NCBI RefSeq assembly: GCF_009295825.1
Contig: NZ_WHKF01000004.1
Location: forward strand, 434,001 to 498,000
DNA length: 64,000 bases
Source of the DNA: Marinifilum sp. N1E240
GTDB lineage: Bacteria; Bacteroidota; Bacteroidia; Bacteroidales; Marinifilaceae
Direction: 5' to 3'
Positions 55,077 to 62,579 of this stretch are shown piece by piece (position 1 is the stretch's first letter; each line of letters opens with the position of its first letter). The notes beneath the pieces are model-generated. The model did not search any database. It was given only the letters and a program-made list of their open reading frames with translations, and had not been told where the DNA came from. Both the position numbers and the translations under genes were made by a program.

Positions 55077-55186
55077 CTCTTTTTTTTAATTTCTGATGTA
55101 AAGATGTATAAAATCCGAATAAAAACAATAAAATACTTTCAAATTGTTAAAAAATTAACTGAAAATTATTTTTCAAACGTTTTAAA

Positions 55187-55531
55187 TTAAAATAGAATTC
55201 CATTCCAGCCCCAAAAGCCTCTTGGCACATCCATAAATTCAACATACACTCTGTCTTTTGGAATTTTTAGCTTCTCTTCAGCCAAACACGCAAACTTATT
55301 CGATAAATCTTTTGTTTTAGTATCTGGTAATCCGATACTTTTTAGTTGAAGAAAAATGGCTGGATCATCCATTCCTCCTAAGGTCATCTCAATTTTAGGC
55401 TCAAATGCTGTCATTACATATTTCTCTGGTTTTCCCAGTTCGAAAGAAATTAATGTGGAGCATTCTTTCAGAAAATCTTGTTGTTTTCTGCTTGAAAAAC
55501 TTTTGTTAGTTTGAACTTTTAAATAGGGCAT
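55187..55531 (-). CDS. MIF/phenylpyruvate tautomerase-like protein
   Basis: 114 residues, the size and pattern of the macrophage migration inhibitory factor family: Pro2 after Met is the catalytic base, and the EPKIEMTLGGMDDPAIFLQL segment and C-terminal VYVEFMDVPRGFWGWNG are typical. It forms trimers with tautomerase activity on keto acids in related proteins. The bacterial role is unknown. It lies upstream of lysC on the same strand but is separated by the leader. Confidence 0.88.
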   Translation of the reverse strand: MPYLKVQTNKSFSSRKQQDFLKECSTLISFELGKPEKYVMTAFEPKIEMTLGGMDDPAIFLQLKSIGLPDTKTKDLSNKFACLAEEKLKIPKDRVYVEFMDVPRGFWGWNGILF

Positions 55532-55664
55532 ATGTAAAAGTTTTAAGGTTAAGAATCAATTGTAAAAAGATCTTTAAATAGGTGTTATTCGAAGTAATTT
55601 CTTTGAATAACAAGGCATAAGTTATTATTTAATCATCTATTTACAAAATTAAGGAAGTTCTTCT

Positions 55665-56021
55665 TTAATTGGATTCTAGTTCCGTTTTAGCATTTTCAAC
55701 GGTCTTTTTCGAGTTGCCAATAAATATTTTATCATTGATTAAAAGGACTGGTCGTTTCAAAAATGTGTATTCAGATAGAATGTAATTCTTATAATCATCT
55801 TCGGTTAAATTTTGATCTTTAAGCCCAAGTTCTTTGTATTTCATAGCGCGGCGGCTAAATAAACTCTCATAAGAACCGGATAGTTTAGCCATCTCTTCCA
55901 ATTGTTCAGATGTTATTTTATCCAATTTAATGTCTTGTTGTACAATTTCAGAATCTAAATTCAATTCCTTAATAATGCGTTGACAAGTTGTGCAATTTCC
56001 AAGGTGATATATTTTTTTCAT
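55665..56021 (-). CDS. ArsC/Spx-like thioredoxin-fold protein
   Basis: 118 residues with Cys10-Thr-Thr-Cys13 near the N-terminus (HLGNCTTCQRI) and the RPVLLINDKIFIGN end motif of the ArsC/Spx family. The general fold is clear; a true glutaredoxin-dependent arsenate reductase needs only the first Cys and its Arg triad, which I cannot confirm. CxxC suggests a redox role. It sits 6 nt downstream of the LysR gene on the same strand, so it is likely cotranscribed with it. It is not linked to the arsenic operon at 60517. Confidence 0.82.
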   Translation of the reverse strand: MKKIYHLGNCTTCQRIIKELNLDSEIVQQDIKLDKITSEQLEEMAKLSGSYESLFSRRAMKYKELGLKDQNLTEDDYKNYILSEYTFLKRPVLLINDKIFIGNSKKTVENAKTELESN

Positions 56022-56027
56022 TTTCTT

Positions 56028-56924
56028 TTATTTACTATTACTTATTATTTTATCTATAATTTCTTCTACTTGTTTTAGGTTTTTACTTTGAGTCTGGATC
56101 GCGAAATATTTATCGTAGTACGTGGTTTGCACTCCTTGCCACAATTCCTTAATTGTTCCAGTTTCTAACAATTCATTGCAAACACTTAAAGGTAACAAAC
56201 ACAAACCTTCGTTTTGTTGAATTGCACTCAAAATTGCAGTAAGATTTGGAATGACATACCTGGGTTTAAAATAAGGACGTTTTTTGAAATTGTCCATCCA
56301 AAATGATTTAATGGTTTCCATTTTATGAGAATAGGAGTACCAATTTTGTTCGCTAAGCCATTTTTCAGCTTCATCTACTTTTTTCTCATAAATAAAGCGA
56401 TTAAAAGGAACTGTATCCAAATCTTTACTACATATTAAAATCACTGCTTCTCTGCACAAATGTCTGTATTCAATGTTTTGATAATTGTGTTGTAGTGTGG
56501 TAATAATTAAATCCAGTTGCTTTTTGAATAATTTATCCTGCAGGTTTTCGGTTTCTCCAAAAGTGAACTCAACATTCATGTCTAGTTGATCCAATATGGA
56601 TGCAAATGCATAACTAAACATTTCCATGGGCATTCCAACTCTGGCAGTAGGTCTATTTTTTAAGGTTCTTCGCTTAAAATTCTCTTCGGTTTTTTCCAAT
56701 CTGATTATGGCATCTTCAATTTGATTGTACAACTGAATTCCATGAGGTGTTGGTAACATTTTTCGAGGTTTACGCTCAAACAATTTTACACCCATATAAG
56801 TTTCGAGTGCAGTAAGCTGTTGACTAACTCCAGGTTGTGTAAGTAGTAAAGTTTCAGCTGCACCAGTTAATGTGCCTCGTTCATATATTGCTTTAAATGT
56901 TCTGTACCATTCAAGATTCACCAT
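56028..56924 (-). CDS. LysR family transcriptional regulator
   Basis: 298 residues. N-terminal winged helix (TFKAIYERGTLTGAAETLLLTQPGVSQQLTALE) and a C-terminal substrate-binding domain (about 90-295). Divergent from the DJ-1/YqhD-type pair across 95 nt and followed by the thiol protein, so it probably senses a reactive carbonyl or thiol stress and controls both sides. The inducer is unknown. Confidence 0.92.
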   Translation of the reverse strand: MVNLEWYRTFKAIYERGTLTGAAETLLLTQPGVSQQLTALETYMGVKLFERKPRKMLPTPHGIQLYNQIEDAIIRLEKTEENFKRRTLKNRPTARVGMPMEMFSYAFASILDQLDMNVEFTFGETENLQDKLFKKQLDLIITTLQHNYQNIEYRHLCREAVILICSKDLDTVPFNRFIYEKKVDEAEKWLSEQNWYSYSHKMETIKSFWMDNFKKRPYFKPRYVIPNLTAILSAIQQNEGLCLLPLSVCNELLETGTIKELWQGVQTTYYDKYFAIQTQSKNLKQVEEIIDKIISNSK

Positions 56925-56965
56925 GTCGAATAAATAAATTTATATAAAAGTATAAAAAGAATAAC

Positions 56966-56996
56966 TTTATTTATACATGAGAAGGTCTTAAATTTG
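56966..56996 (+). promoter_or_regulatory. Promoter of the DJ-1/alcohol dehydrogenase pair
   Basis: TTTA at 56966-56969, 19 bases, then TAAATTTG at 56989-56996, exact for the Bacteroidota -7 box. Long A/T arms (ATAAATAAA near 56931 and TTTATTTAT near 56966) could be the LysR site. Transcription would begin near 57002, so the GTG at 56996 cannot be the start codon. Confidence 0.65.
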
Positions 56997-57019
56997 TGTT
57001 AAAATATTTCAGGAAAGTT

Positions 57020-57691
57020 ATGCCAAAAGTATTGTTTGCTTTAACAAGTCATTTTAAAGATGAGAATGGATGGGAATCTGGATGCTATGTGTTAGAGGTA
57101 GCAGTACCCTATTTTCATTTAATTAAAAATGGAATAGATATAGATTTTATATCTCCTAAAGGAGGTACAGTTCCAGTTAAAAAATTGGATTTGGATGATC
57201 CTAAAGTTCAAAGTTTCTTAAAGGATAAAGAGGCAGGTGAGAAATTTTTTGCATCAAAATTACCTAGTGAGGTAAATCCTAAGGATTATGATGCCATTTA
57301 TTTTCCAGGAGGTCATGGAGTCGTTTTTGATTTACCACATAATAGAGAAATAGCGGGAATTGCTGGGAATATATACGAAAATGGAGGGTTTGTATGCGCA
57401 GTTTGTCACGGAGGAGCTGGGTTGTTAAATGTGAAAACATCTAAGGGCAAATTTCTTGTTGATGGGAAAAATGTAACTGGCTTTAGCAATTGCGAAGAAA
57501 TTGCTATTGGAACTGATACAAAGGTTCCTTTTTTGTTAGAAGATGCCTTAAAAGAGAAAGGTGCCAATTACTCATGTGCTGCCAATTGGCAGGAATATGT
57601 TGTAGTTGATGAACGACTAATTACAGGACAAAATCCAGCATCAGATCTGTTGATGGCTAAGGAATTGGTAAAAGCTTTAAAGAAGAAATAA
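57020..57691 (+). CDS. DJ-1/PfpI family protein (glyoxalase III/Hsp31-like)
   Basis: 223 residues from the ATG at 57020, preceded by AGGAAAG at the right spacing; an upstream in-frame GTG overlaps the -7 box and is rejected. The nucleophile elbow is AVCHGGAG with Cys129, and an acidic Glu lies in the N-terminal part. HFKDENGWESGCYVLEVAVPY matches the Hsp31/type 1 glutamine amidotransferase-like group that converts methylglyoxal to lactate or repairs glycated molecules. It lies 24 nt before the aldehyde-reductase-like gene, supporting a carbonyl detoxification unit. Confidence 0.9.
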   Translation: MPKVLFALTSHFKDENGWESGCYVLEVAVPYFHLIKNGIDIDFISPKGGTVPVKKLDLDDPKVQSFLKDKEAGEKFFASKLPSEVNPKDYDAIYFPGGHGVVFDLPHNREIAGIAGNIYENGGFVCAVCHGGAGLLNVKTSKGKFLVDGKNVTGFSNCEEIAIGTDTKVPFLLEDALKEKGANYSCAANWQEYVVVDERLITGQNPASDLLMAKELVKALKKK

Positions 57692-57715
57692 TAATTATAA
57701 AATAAATAGATAAAG

Positions 57716-58870
57716 ATGGAAAATTTTGATTTTTACAATCCGGTAACGGTATTATTTGGAAAAGGAAAAATTGCTGAATTAGATAAGCACATTTCTAAGG
57801 ATGCTAAAATATTAATGACTTATGGTGGCGGAAGCATTAAAAAAAATGGTGTTTACGATCAGGTTATGGAAGCATTAAAAGATTTTAATGTAACTGAATT
57901 TGGTGGTATTGAGCCTAATCCTCATTTTGAGACCTTAATGAAGGCAGTTGATATCGTACGTGATGAAAAGATTGACTTTCTTTTGGCAGTTGGTGGAGGT
58001 TCCGTATTGGACGGAACTAAGTTTATTGCAGCAGCAGCTAACTATAAAGGTGAAGATGAGTGGGATATTTTGGCTAAAAGAGCAAATATTGATTCTGCTG
58101 TCGAAATAGGAGCAGTACTTACTCTTGCAGCAACTGGTTCGGAAATGAATAGTGGCGGGGTAATTACCAAAGCAGCTACAAAAGAAAAGATGGCTTTTGG
58201 TAATCCGTTGTTGTTTCCTAAATTTTCAGTCTTAGATCCGGAAACAACTTACTCTTTGCCAATGAGACAAATTACAAATGGTATTGTAGATGCTTACGTT
58301 CATGTAATGGAGCAGTATTTGACTTACCCAGTTAATTCACCAGTTCAGGATCGTTTTGCCGAAGGTTTGTTATTGACCCTAATTGAAGAAGGTCCTAAGG
58401 CAGTAGCTACCGAGACTCCAGATTATGAGAACAGAGCCAACTTGATGTGGGCAGCTACCATGGCATTAAATGGTTTGATTGGAATGGGTGTTAAGAGTGA
58501 TTGGGCTACTCATATGATTGGTCACGAACTAACCGCTTTCCATGGTATTGATCATGCCGTAACTTTGGCAATTGTTCTTCCTGGATTGTTGACTCAACTG
58601 AAAGAACAAAGAGGGGAGAAACTATTGCAGTATGCCGAAAGAGTTTGGAATATTACTGAAGGTTCTGATGAGGAGAGAAAAACATTGGCAATTCAGAAAA
58701 CAGAAGAATTCTTCCAAAGTGTTGGTATCGCTACTCGTTTGAGTGATCACAATGTTGGACAGGATAGCATTGATATCATTTCGAATCGATTCAAAGAAAG
58801 AGGATATGTTGGTATGCTTCCAGATGTTGCAGTAACGGATGTTGCCGAAATTTTAGAAGCTCGTTTATAA
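57716..58870 (+). CDS. Iron-type (YqhD/BdhA-like) alcohol dehydrogenase / aldehyde reductase
   Basis: 384 residues. N-terminal NAD(P)-binding part with YNPVTVLFGKGKIAEL and the GGGSVLDGTKFIAAA loop; C-terminal metal-binding region with DAYVHVMEQYLT, HMIGHELTAFHGIDHAVTLAIVLPG (His ligands) as in YqhD. YqhD-type enzymes reduce a wide range of aldehydes with NADPH. The gene follows DJ-1 and ends at a strong terminator. Confidence 0.93.
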   Translation: MENFDFYNPVTVLFGKGKIAELDKHISKDAKILMTYGGGSIKKNGVYDQVMEALKDFNVTEFGGIEPNPHFETLMKAVDIVRDEKIDFLLAVGGGSVLDGTKFIAAAANYKGEDEWDILAKRANIDSAVEIGAVLTLAATGSEMNSGGVITKAATKEKMAFGNPLLFPKFSVLDPETTYSLPMRQITNGIVDAYVHVMEQYLTYPVNSPVQDRFAEGLLLTLIEEGPKAVATETPDYENRANLMWAATMALNGLIGMGVKSDWATHMIGHELTAFHGIDHAVTLAIVLPGLLTQLKEQRGEKLLQYAERVWNITEGSDEERKTLAIQKTEEFFQSVGIATRLSDHNVGQDSIDIISNRFKERGYVGMLPDVAVTDVAEILEARL

Positions 58871-58892
58871 GAAATTATAACAAATGGAATGA

Positions 58893-58926
58893 AAAGTCCT
58901 TCTCATATCGAGAGGGACTTTTTTTG
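58893..58926 (+). terminator. Intrinsic terminator after the alcohol dehydrogenase gene
   Basis: 12-bp stem AAAGTCCTTCTC / GAGAGGGACTTT (one wobble pair), then a T run. Confidence 0.88.
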
Positions 58927-59071
58927 TTTGCCTTCGATCTTATTGTGTTGAACGACGTTCCATTTGAGTTGGTCGACAACTTTAAATATCTGATTTTTTT
59001 GGTCTGTAATTTGCATTCTGTCAGGTGAATCCGGATGAAATAGTAATTGTAGAATGATTAAAATTTAGAAA

Positions 59072-59749
59072 ATGAGAAATTCAATTAAGAAGAGATATCG
59101 TAGTATTTATTTGTTAGGAATAACTATGATGAGTATGGCACTTTTGGCGTCATGTGATGATGAGGGAGCTGAATATGTTGATGAATTGGATACAATCGTA
59201 ACAAGATATGACGAGAGTTTTGACTTTGAAGGTGTTCAAACTTATGTGATGCCAGATACAGTTGTTTATGTACCTGAGGTAAGTATAAAATCAGAATCAA
59301 GAGAAGAATTTGATGAAGCGGTATTAAAGCAGGTTGCTGAAAATTTCGAGAAGATGGGATATATTCGATTGGAAGAAAATGCGGATGGATCTGAAGATCC
59401 TGATGTAATTGTAACGATCAGTTTAATGGAGAGAGATATTTATGCCGTTTATCCGTACCCAGGAGATTGGTATGATTACTGGGATTGGTATGATTGGGGA
59501 TATTGGGGTTTTCCATGGATTGGACCTGGATATTCGCCTTATTACCCTCCATACTGGGGAGTGTATTCTTACTCAACGGGAACCTTAGTTGTGGATATGA
59601 TTCAGCCAGTTCAGATTGATGAAGAGAATCATGTTCCTGTAATTTGGAATGGCTTATTCAATGGAATTGCTTCTTACGGGCTTGATGAGAGAATGCTGGA
59701 AGGTATCGACCAAATGTTTGAGCAATCACCTTATTTATCACAACAATAA
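59072..59749 (+). CDS. DUF4136 lipoprotein
   Basis: 225 residues. The lipobox LLASC puts the lipid on Cys28 after a 27-residue signal; the next residues are Asp-Asp-Glu, which in Bacteroidota can favour surface export. The DUF4136 domain (about 38-218) ends with the usual paired segment GTLVVDMIQPVQID. A stretch of Trp/Tyr/Pro (about 130-165) is unusual. It lies 12 nt before the barrel gene. Confidence 0.85.
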   Translation: MRNSIKKRYRSIYLLGITMMSMALLASCDDEGAEYVDELDTIVTRYDESFDFEGVQTYVMPDTVVYVPEVSIKSESREEFDEAVLKQVAENFEKMGYIRLEENADGSEDPDVIVTISLMERDIYAVYPYPGDWYDYWDWYDWGYWGFPWIGPGYSPYYPPYWGVYSYSTGTLVVDMIQPVQIDEENHVPVIWNGLFNGIASYGLDERMLEGIDQMFEQSPYLSQQ

Positions 59750-59761
59750 AATTAGCGGAGT

Positions 59762-60370
59762 ATGAAAAAGATTAGCATATTAATTATTGCACTTATTACC
59801 ATTGGAACATCATTAGACACTTTGGCACAAAAAAGAGGTTTTGTTTCGATAGCATGGAAAACAGGATTAACACTAAATGATTCTAAAAATTATGCAGATG
59901 AGTTTAGTTTAGAAGGAGGACAATTTGGATTTGAAAGATTTGTAGCCAAGAATTTGAGTTTAGGTATGGATTTAAGTTATTCTCATTTTTATGAGGAATC
60001 AGGGAAAATTAGCTACGAAACAGGCAATACAACATATACCGGATCGGGTTTTAAATATTTAGATGCAACACCAATATTGGTAAGTGGGAAATATTATTTA
60101 GGTCTAGATAAGCAAGATGCTAAAATAGTTCCTTATGTTGGAGTAAGTACCGGAGCTTACTATATAAAGGAGAGATTAGAGATTGGGTCTATTGCATTTG
60201 AAGATGATGGTTGGGCTTTTGGCTTTGCTCCTCAAGCCGGTTTTATGGTACGATTGGACAAAAAAGCATGGTTCTTTACCGATTTTAGCTATAATACTAT
60301 TTTCGAGAGTGGAGATATTGACAAGCATACCTATCTTACCGGAAGCTTTGGGATTAAGATTGGTTTTTAA
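59762..60370 (+). CDS. Small outer-membrane beta-barrel protein
   Basis: 202 residues. Signal peptide (MKKISILIIALITIGTSLDTLA, then Q) and an 8-strand barrel with alternating polar and hydrophobic residues, ending TGSFGIKIGF with the C-terminal Phe. Adjacent to the DUF4136 lipoprotein, likely a pair. Function unknown. Confidence 0.8.
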   Translation: MKKISILIIALITIGTSLDTLAQKRGFVSIAWKTGLTLNDSKNYADEFSLEGGQFGFERFVAKNLSLGMDLSYSHFYEESGKISYETGNTTYTGSGFKYLDATPILVSGKYYLGLDKQDAKIVPYVGVSTGAYYIKERLEIGSIAFEDDGWAFGFAPQAGFMVRLDKKAWFFTDFSYNTIFESGDIDKHTYLTGSFGIKIGF

Positions 60371-60392
60371 TTACTTATAAATAATCAAGAAG

Positions 60393-60425
60393 AGGTCATG
60401 CCATTTAATGGTATGACCTTTTTTA
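60393..60425 (+). terminator. Intrinsic terminator after the barrel gene
   Basis: 13-bp stem AGGTCATGCCATT / AATGGTATGACCT (one wobble pair), then a T run. Confidence 0.88.
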
Positions 60426-60456
60426 GTGTTAAGAAATTGTAAAATGTGAAAATTTG

Positions 60457-60488
60457 GTTTGCAAACTCAAAACTATGTCGTATGTTTG
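60457..60488 (+). promoter_or_regulatory. Promoter of the arsenic operon with a palindrome over the -33 box
   Basis: TTTG at 60458-60461, exactly 19 bases, then TATGTTTG at 60481-60488: a perfect match to TTTG-N19-TAnnTTTG. The -33 box lies within GTTTGCAAAC (60457-60466), a perfect 10-bp palindrome and the likely ArsR operator. Start expected near 60494, about 23 nt before the ATG. Confidence 0.75.
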
Positions 60489-60516
60489 CGTCATTAGTAA
60501 TAAGAGATAATATCAT

Positions 60517-60843
60517 ATGAAGAAACTAGAACTTTTCGAAACAGAACAACAGGAAATAGCTGCAATGGCAAAGGCTTTATCTCATCCGGCACGAGTTGCA
60601 ATATTGCAATTCCTGGCGGCGACATCTACTTGTATTTCTGGAGATATATCTGATTTTCTTCCTTTAAGTAGAACAACCGTTTCTCAGCATTTAAAGGAAT
60701 TAAAATCAATAGGATTGATAAAGGGAGATGTGGAAGGATTGAAGATTAAGTACTGTTTGAATGAGGAGGGAATTAGTAAATTGAAGAGTTTATTTGGAGA
60801 TTTTTTAAGAGAAATAACTCCTACAGAAAATAATGTGTGTTAG
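60517..60843 (+). CDS. arsR: ArsR family repressor
   Basis: 108 residues, a winged helix of the SmtB/ArsR type: AKALSHPARVAILQFLAATST, then LSRTTVSQHLKELKSIGLI as the recognition helix. Cys38 in ATSTCISGDISDFL is a possible ligand for As(III), but a classical ELCVCDL motif is absent. First gene of the arsenic operon; expected to release the promoter on binding arsenite. Confidence 0.9.
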   Translation: MKKLELFETEQQEIAAMAKALSHPARVAILQFLAATSTCISGDISDFLPLSRTTVSQHLKELKSIGLIKGDVEGLKIKYCLNEEGISKLKSLFGDFLREITPTENNVC

Positions 60844-60922
60844 TGAAATTTAAAGGAGAACAGAATAAGACTTGATAGATGAATTGTCTTGTTCATTCTT
60901 AAATCTAAAAGAAAATAGAAGA

Positions 60923-61345
60923 ATGAAAGTATTGGTTTTGTGTACTGGAAACTCATGTAGAAGTCAAATGGGTGAAGCAATTTTAAGAGAGATTAATCCA
61001 GAATTGGAAGTAGTTTCGGCAGGAACAAAAATTGCAGATCAAGTACATCCATTGGCTGTGAAAGCTATGGCTGAAATTGGTGTTGATATCAGCTCTCAAC
61101 GTCCAAAGATGGTGGATGAGTTTTTGGAAGATGGCGTTGATTATTTGATCTCTGTATGTGGTGGAGCAAAAGATGCTTGTCCTGCCTTTTTAGGACCTGT
61201 TGGAAAGCGTTTGCACATTGGTTTTGACGATCCAGCTTATGCTGAAGGAACAGAAGAAGAGATATTTGAGGTGTTTAGAAGAGTGAGAGAAGAAATTCGA
61301 AGAGATTTCGCAAAATTTAACGAGGAGTATATCCTAAACAAATAA
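60923..61345 (+). CDS. arsC: Arsenate reductase, thioredoxin-coupled (low-molecular-weight phosphatase fold)
   Basis: 140 residues from the ATG at 60923; a longer frame from a TTG lacks support. Active-site loop [13 protein letters not shown] (Cys7, Cys12) and the relay pair Cys79 and Cys86 ([12 protein letters not shown]) give the three-cysteine thioredoxin-coupled mechanism. It reduces arsenate to arsenite for export by the following transporter gene, which starts 4 nt later. Confidence 0.93.
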   Translation: MKVLVLCTGNSCRSQMGEAILREINPELEVVSAGTKIADQVHPLAVKAMAEIGVDISSQRPKMVDEFLEDGVDYLISVCGGAKDACPAFLGPVGKRLHIGFDDPAYAEGTEEEIFEVFRRVREEIRRDFAKFNEEYILNK

Positions 61346-61349
61346 GAAA

Positions 61350-62429
61350 ATGGGCGCATTAAACAAGAAATTATCATTTCTGGACAGATATCTTACTTTA
61401 TGGATATTTGCTGCGATGGCTATTGGTGTAGGAGCAGGTTATTTCTTTCCGTCGATGGCAGGCTTTTGGAATAAACTATCGGTAGGAACGACCAATGTAC
61501 CTATTGCAATTGGTCTGGTGATTATGATGTATCCACCTTTGGCTAAGGTAAAGTATGAAGAATTGAAAGATGTATTTAAGAATCGTAAAATTCTGCTTCT
61601 TTCTTTGGTACAGAACTGGATATTGGGTCCAACTTTGATGTTTGCATTGGCAATTCTCTTCTTACAGGACTATCCTGAATACATGACAGGATTGATTTTG
61701 ATAGGTTTGGCAAGATGTATTGCTATGGTAATTGTTTGGAACGATTTGGCGAAAGGAGATCCGGAGTACGCAGCTGGATTGGTTGCTTTCAATAGTATTT
61801 TTCAGGTATTGTTCTTTTCTGTTTATGCTTATGTATTTATAACCGTATTACCAGAATATTTTGGTTTGCAAGGATCGGTAGTTGATATTACCATGGGCGA
61901 AATCGCCGAAAGTGTATTGATCTATTTGGGAATTCCATTTTTTGCAGGCATGATTACTCGTTACTTTGGTATTAAAGCCAAAGGCAAAAAGTGGTATCAA
62001 AAGAAATTCATTCCAAAAATTAGTCCGCTTACCTTGTTTGCTTTGTTGTTTACTATTTTTGTGATGTTCTCTTTAAAAGGAGAATACATTGTGCAATTGC
62101 CATTCGATGTGGTTCGCATAGCAATTCCATTGGTCATTTACTTTGTAATCATGTTTTTGATTTCCTTTTTTATGGGGAATAAATTTAAAGCAGGATATGC
62201 AAAAACAACAAGCTTGTCGTTTACAGCAGCGAGTAACAATTTCGAGTTGGCTATTGCAGTTGCCATTGCGGTATTTGGAATCAATTCGGGAGTTGCTTTT
62301 GCAGCAGTTATTGGTCCATTGGTTGAGGTACCGGTTTTAATTGCACTCGTTAATGTTGCCTTACGATTTAAAGACAAGTATTTTAAGGGAAAGGTAGATG
62401 TTGTAAAGTGTGCGAATGATGTAAAATAA
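61350..62429 (+). CDS. acr3: Arsenite efflux carrier, ACR3 family
   Basis: 359 residues, ten membrane helices. The family Cys in TM4 is present in [19 protein letters not shown], and the TM9 region has [18 protein letters not shown] with its essential Glu. N-terminus [20 protein letters not shown] is typical. It exports arsenite and some antimonite by proton exchange. Last gene of the operon, followed by a terminator. Confidence 0.95.
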   Translation: MGALNKKLSFLDRYLTLWIFAAMAIGVGAGYFFPSMAGFWNKLSVGTTNVPIAIGLVIMMYPPLAKVKYEELKDVFKNRKILLLSLVQNWILGPTLMFALAILFLQDYPEYMTGLILIGLARCIAMVIVWNDLAKGDPEYAAGLVAFNSIFQVLFFSVYAYVFITVLPEYFGLQGSVVDITMGEIAESVLIYLGIPFFAGMITRYFGIKAKGKKWYQKKFIPKISPLTLFALLFTIFVMFSLKGEYIVQLPFDVVRIAIPLVIYFVIMFLISFFMGNKFKAGYAKTTSLSFTAASNNFELAIAVAIAVFGINSGVAFAAVIGPLVEVPVLIALVNVALRFKDKYFKGKVDVVKCANDVK

Positions 62430-62470
62430 AATATTGTCAAGTGTATTATTGACACTTGTTTGTAAATTCC

Positions 62471-62504
62471 TAAACCGTGGTTCATTCGAATCACGGTTTT
62501 TTTG
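62471..62504 (+). terminator. Intrinsic terminator after the arsenic operon
   Basis: Stem AAACCGTG / CACGGTTT around a partly paired 12-base loop, then a T run. Confidence 0.85.
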
Positions 62505-62551
62505 TGCAACAATTTATCAATTGAATCAAGTTCATCATCGGTGATAATCCT

Positions 62552-62559
62552 TATATTTG
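62552..62559 (+). promoter_or_regulatory. -7 promoter box of the sensor kinase gene
   Basis: TATATTTG matches TAnnTTTG and lies 20 nt before the ATG at 62580. No TTTG is seen at the -33 spacing. Confidence 0.4.
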
Positions 62560-62579
62560 GATAAACAAAAATAAAATCA

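Noticed and set aside
54864-55186. A lysine riboswitch upstream of lysC
   Set aside because: I see none of the multi-helix L-box core in this 323-nt region; the only strong structure is the terminator hairpin.
55584-55611. An 11-bp hairpin GTTATTCGAAG / CTTTGAATAAC between the MIF-like and ArsC-like genes
   Set aside because: No T tract on either strand, so I do not call it a terminator; it may be a weak one.
60872-60922. Longer start for the arsenate reductase
   Set aside because: Depends on a TTG and adds an unconserved leader before [14 protein letters not shown], where the family begins.
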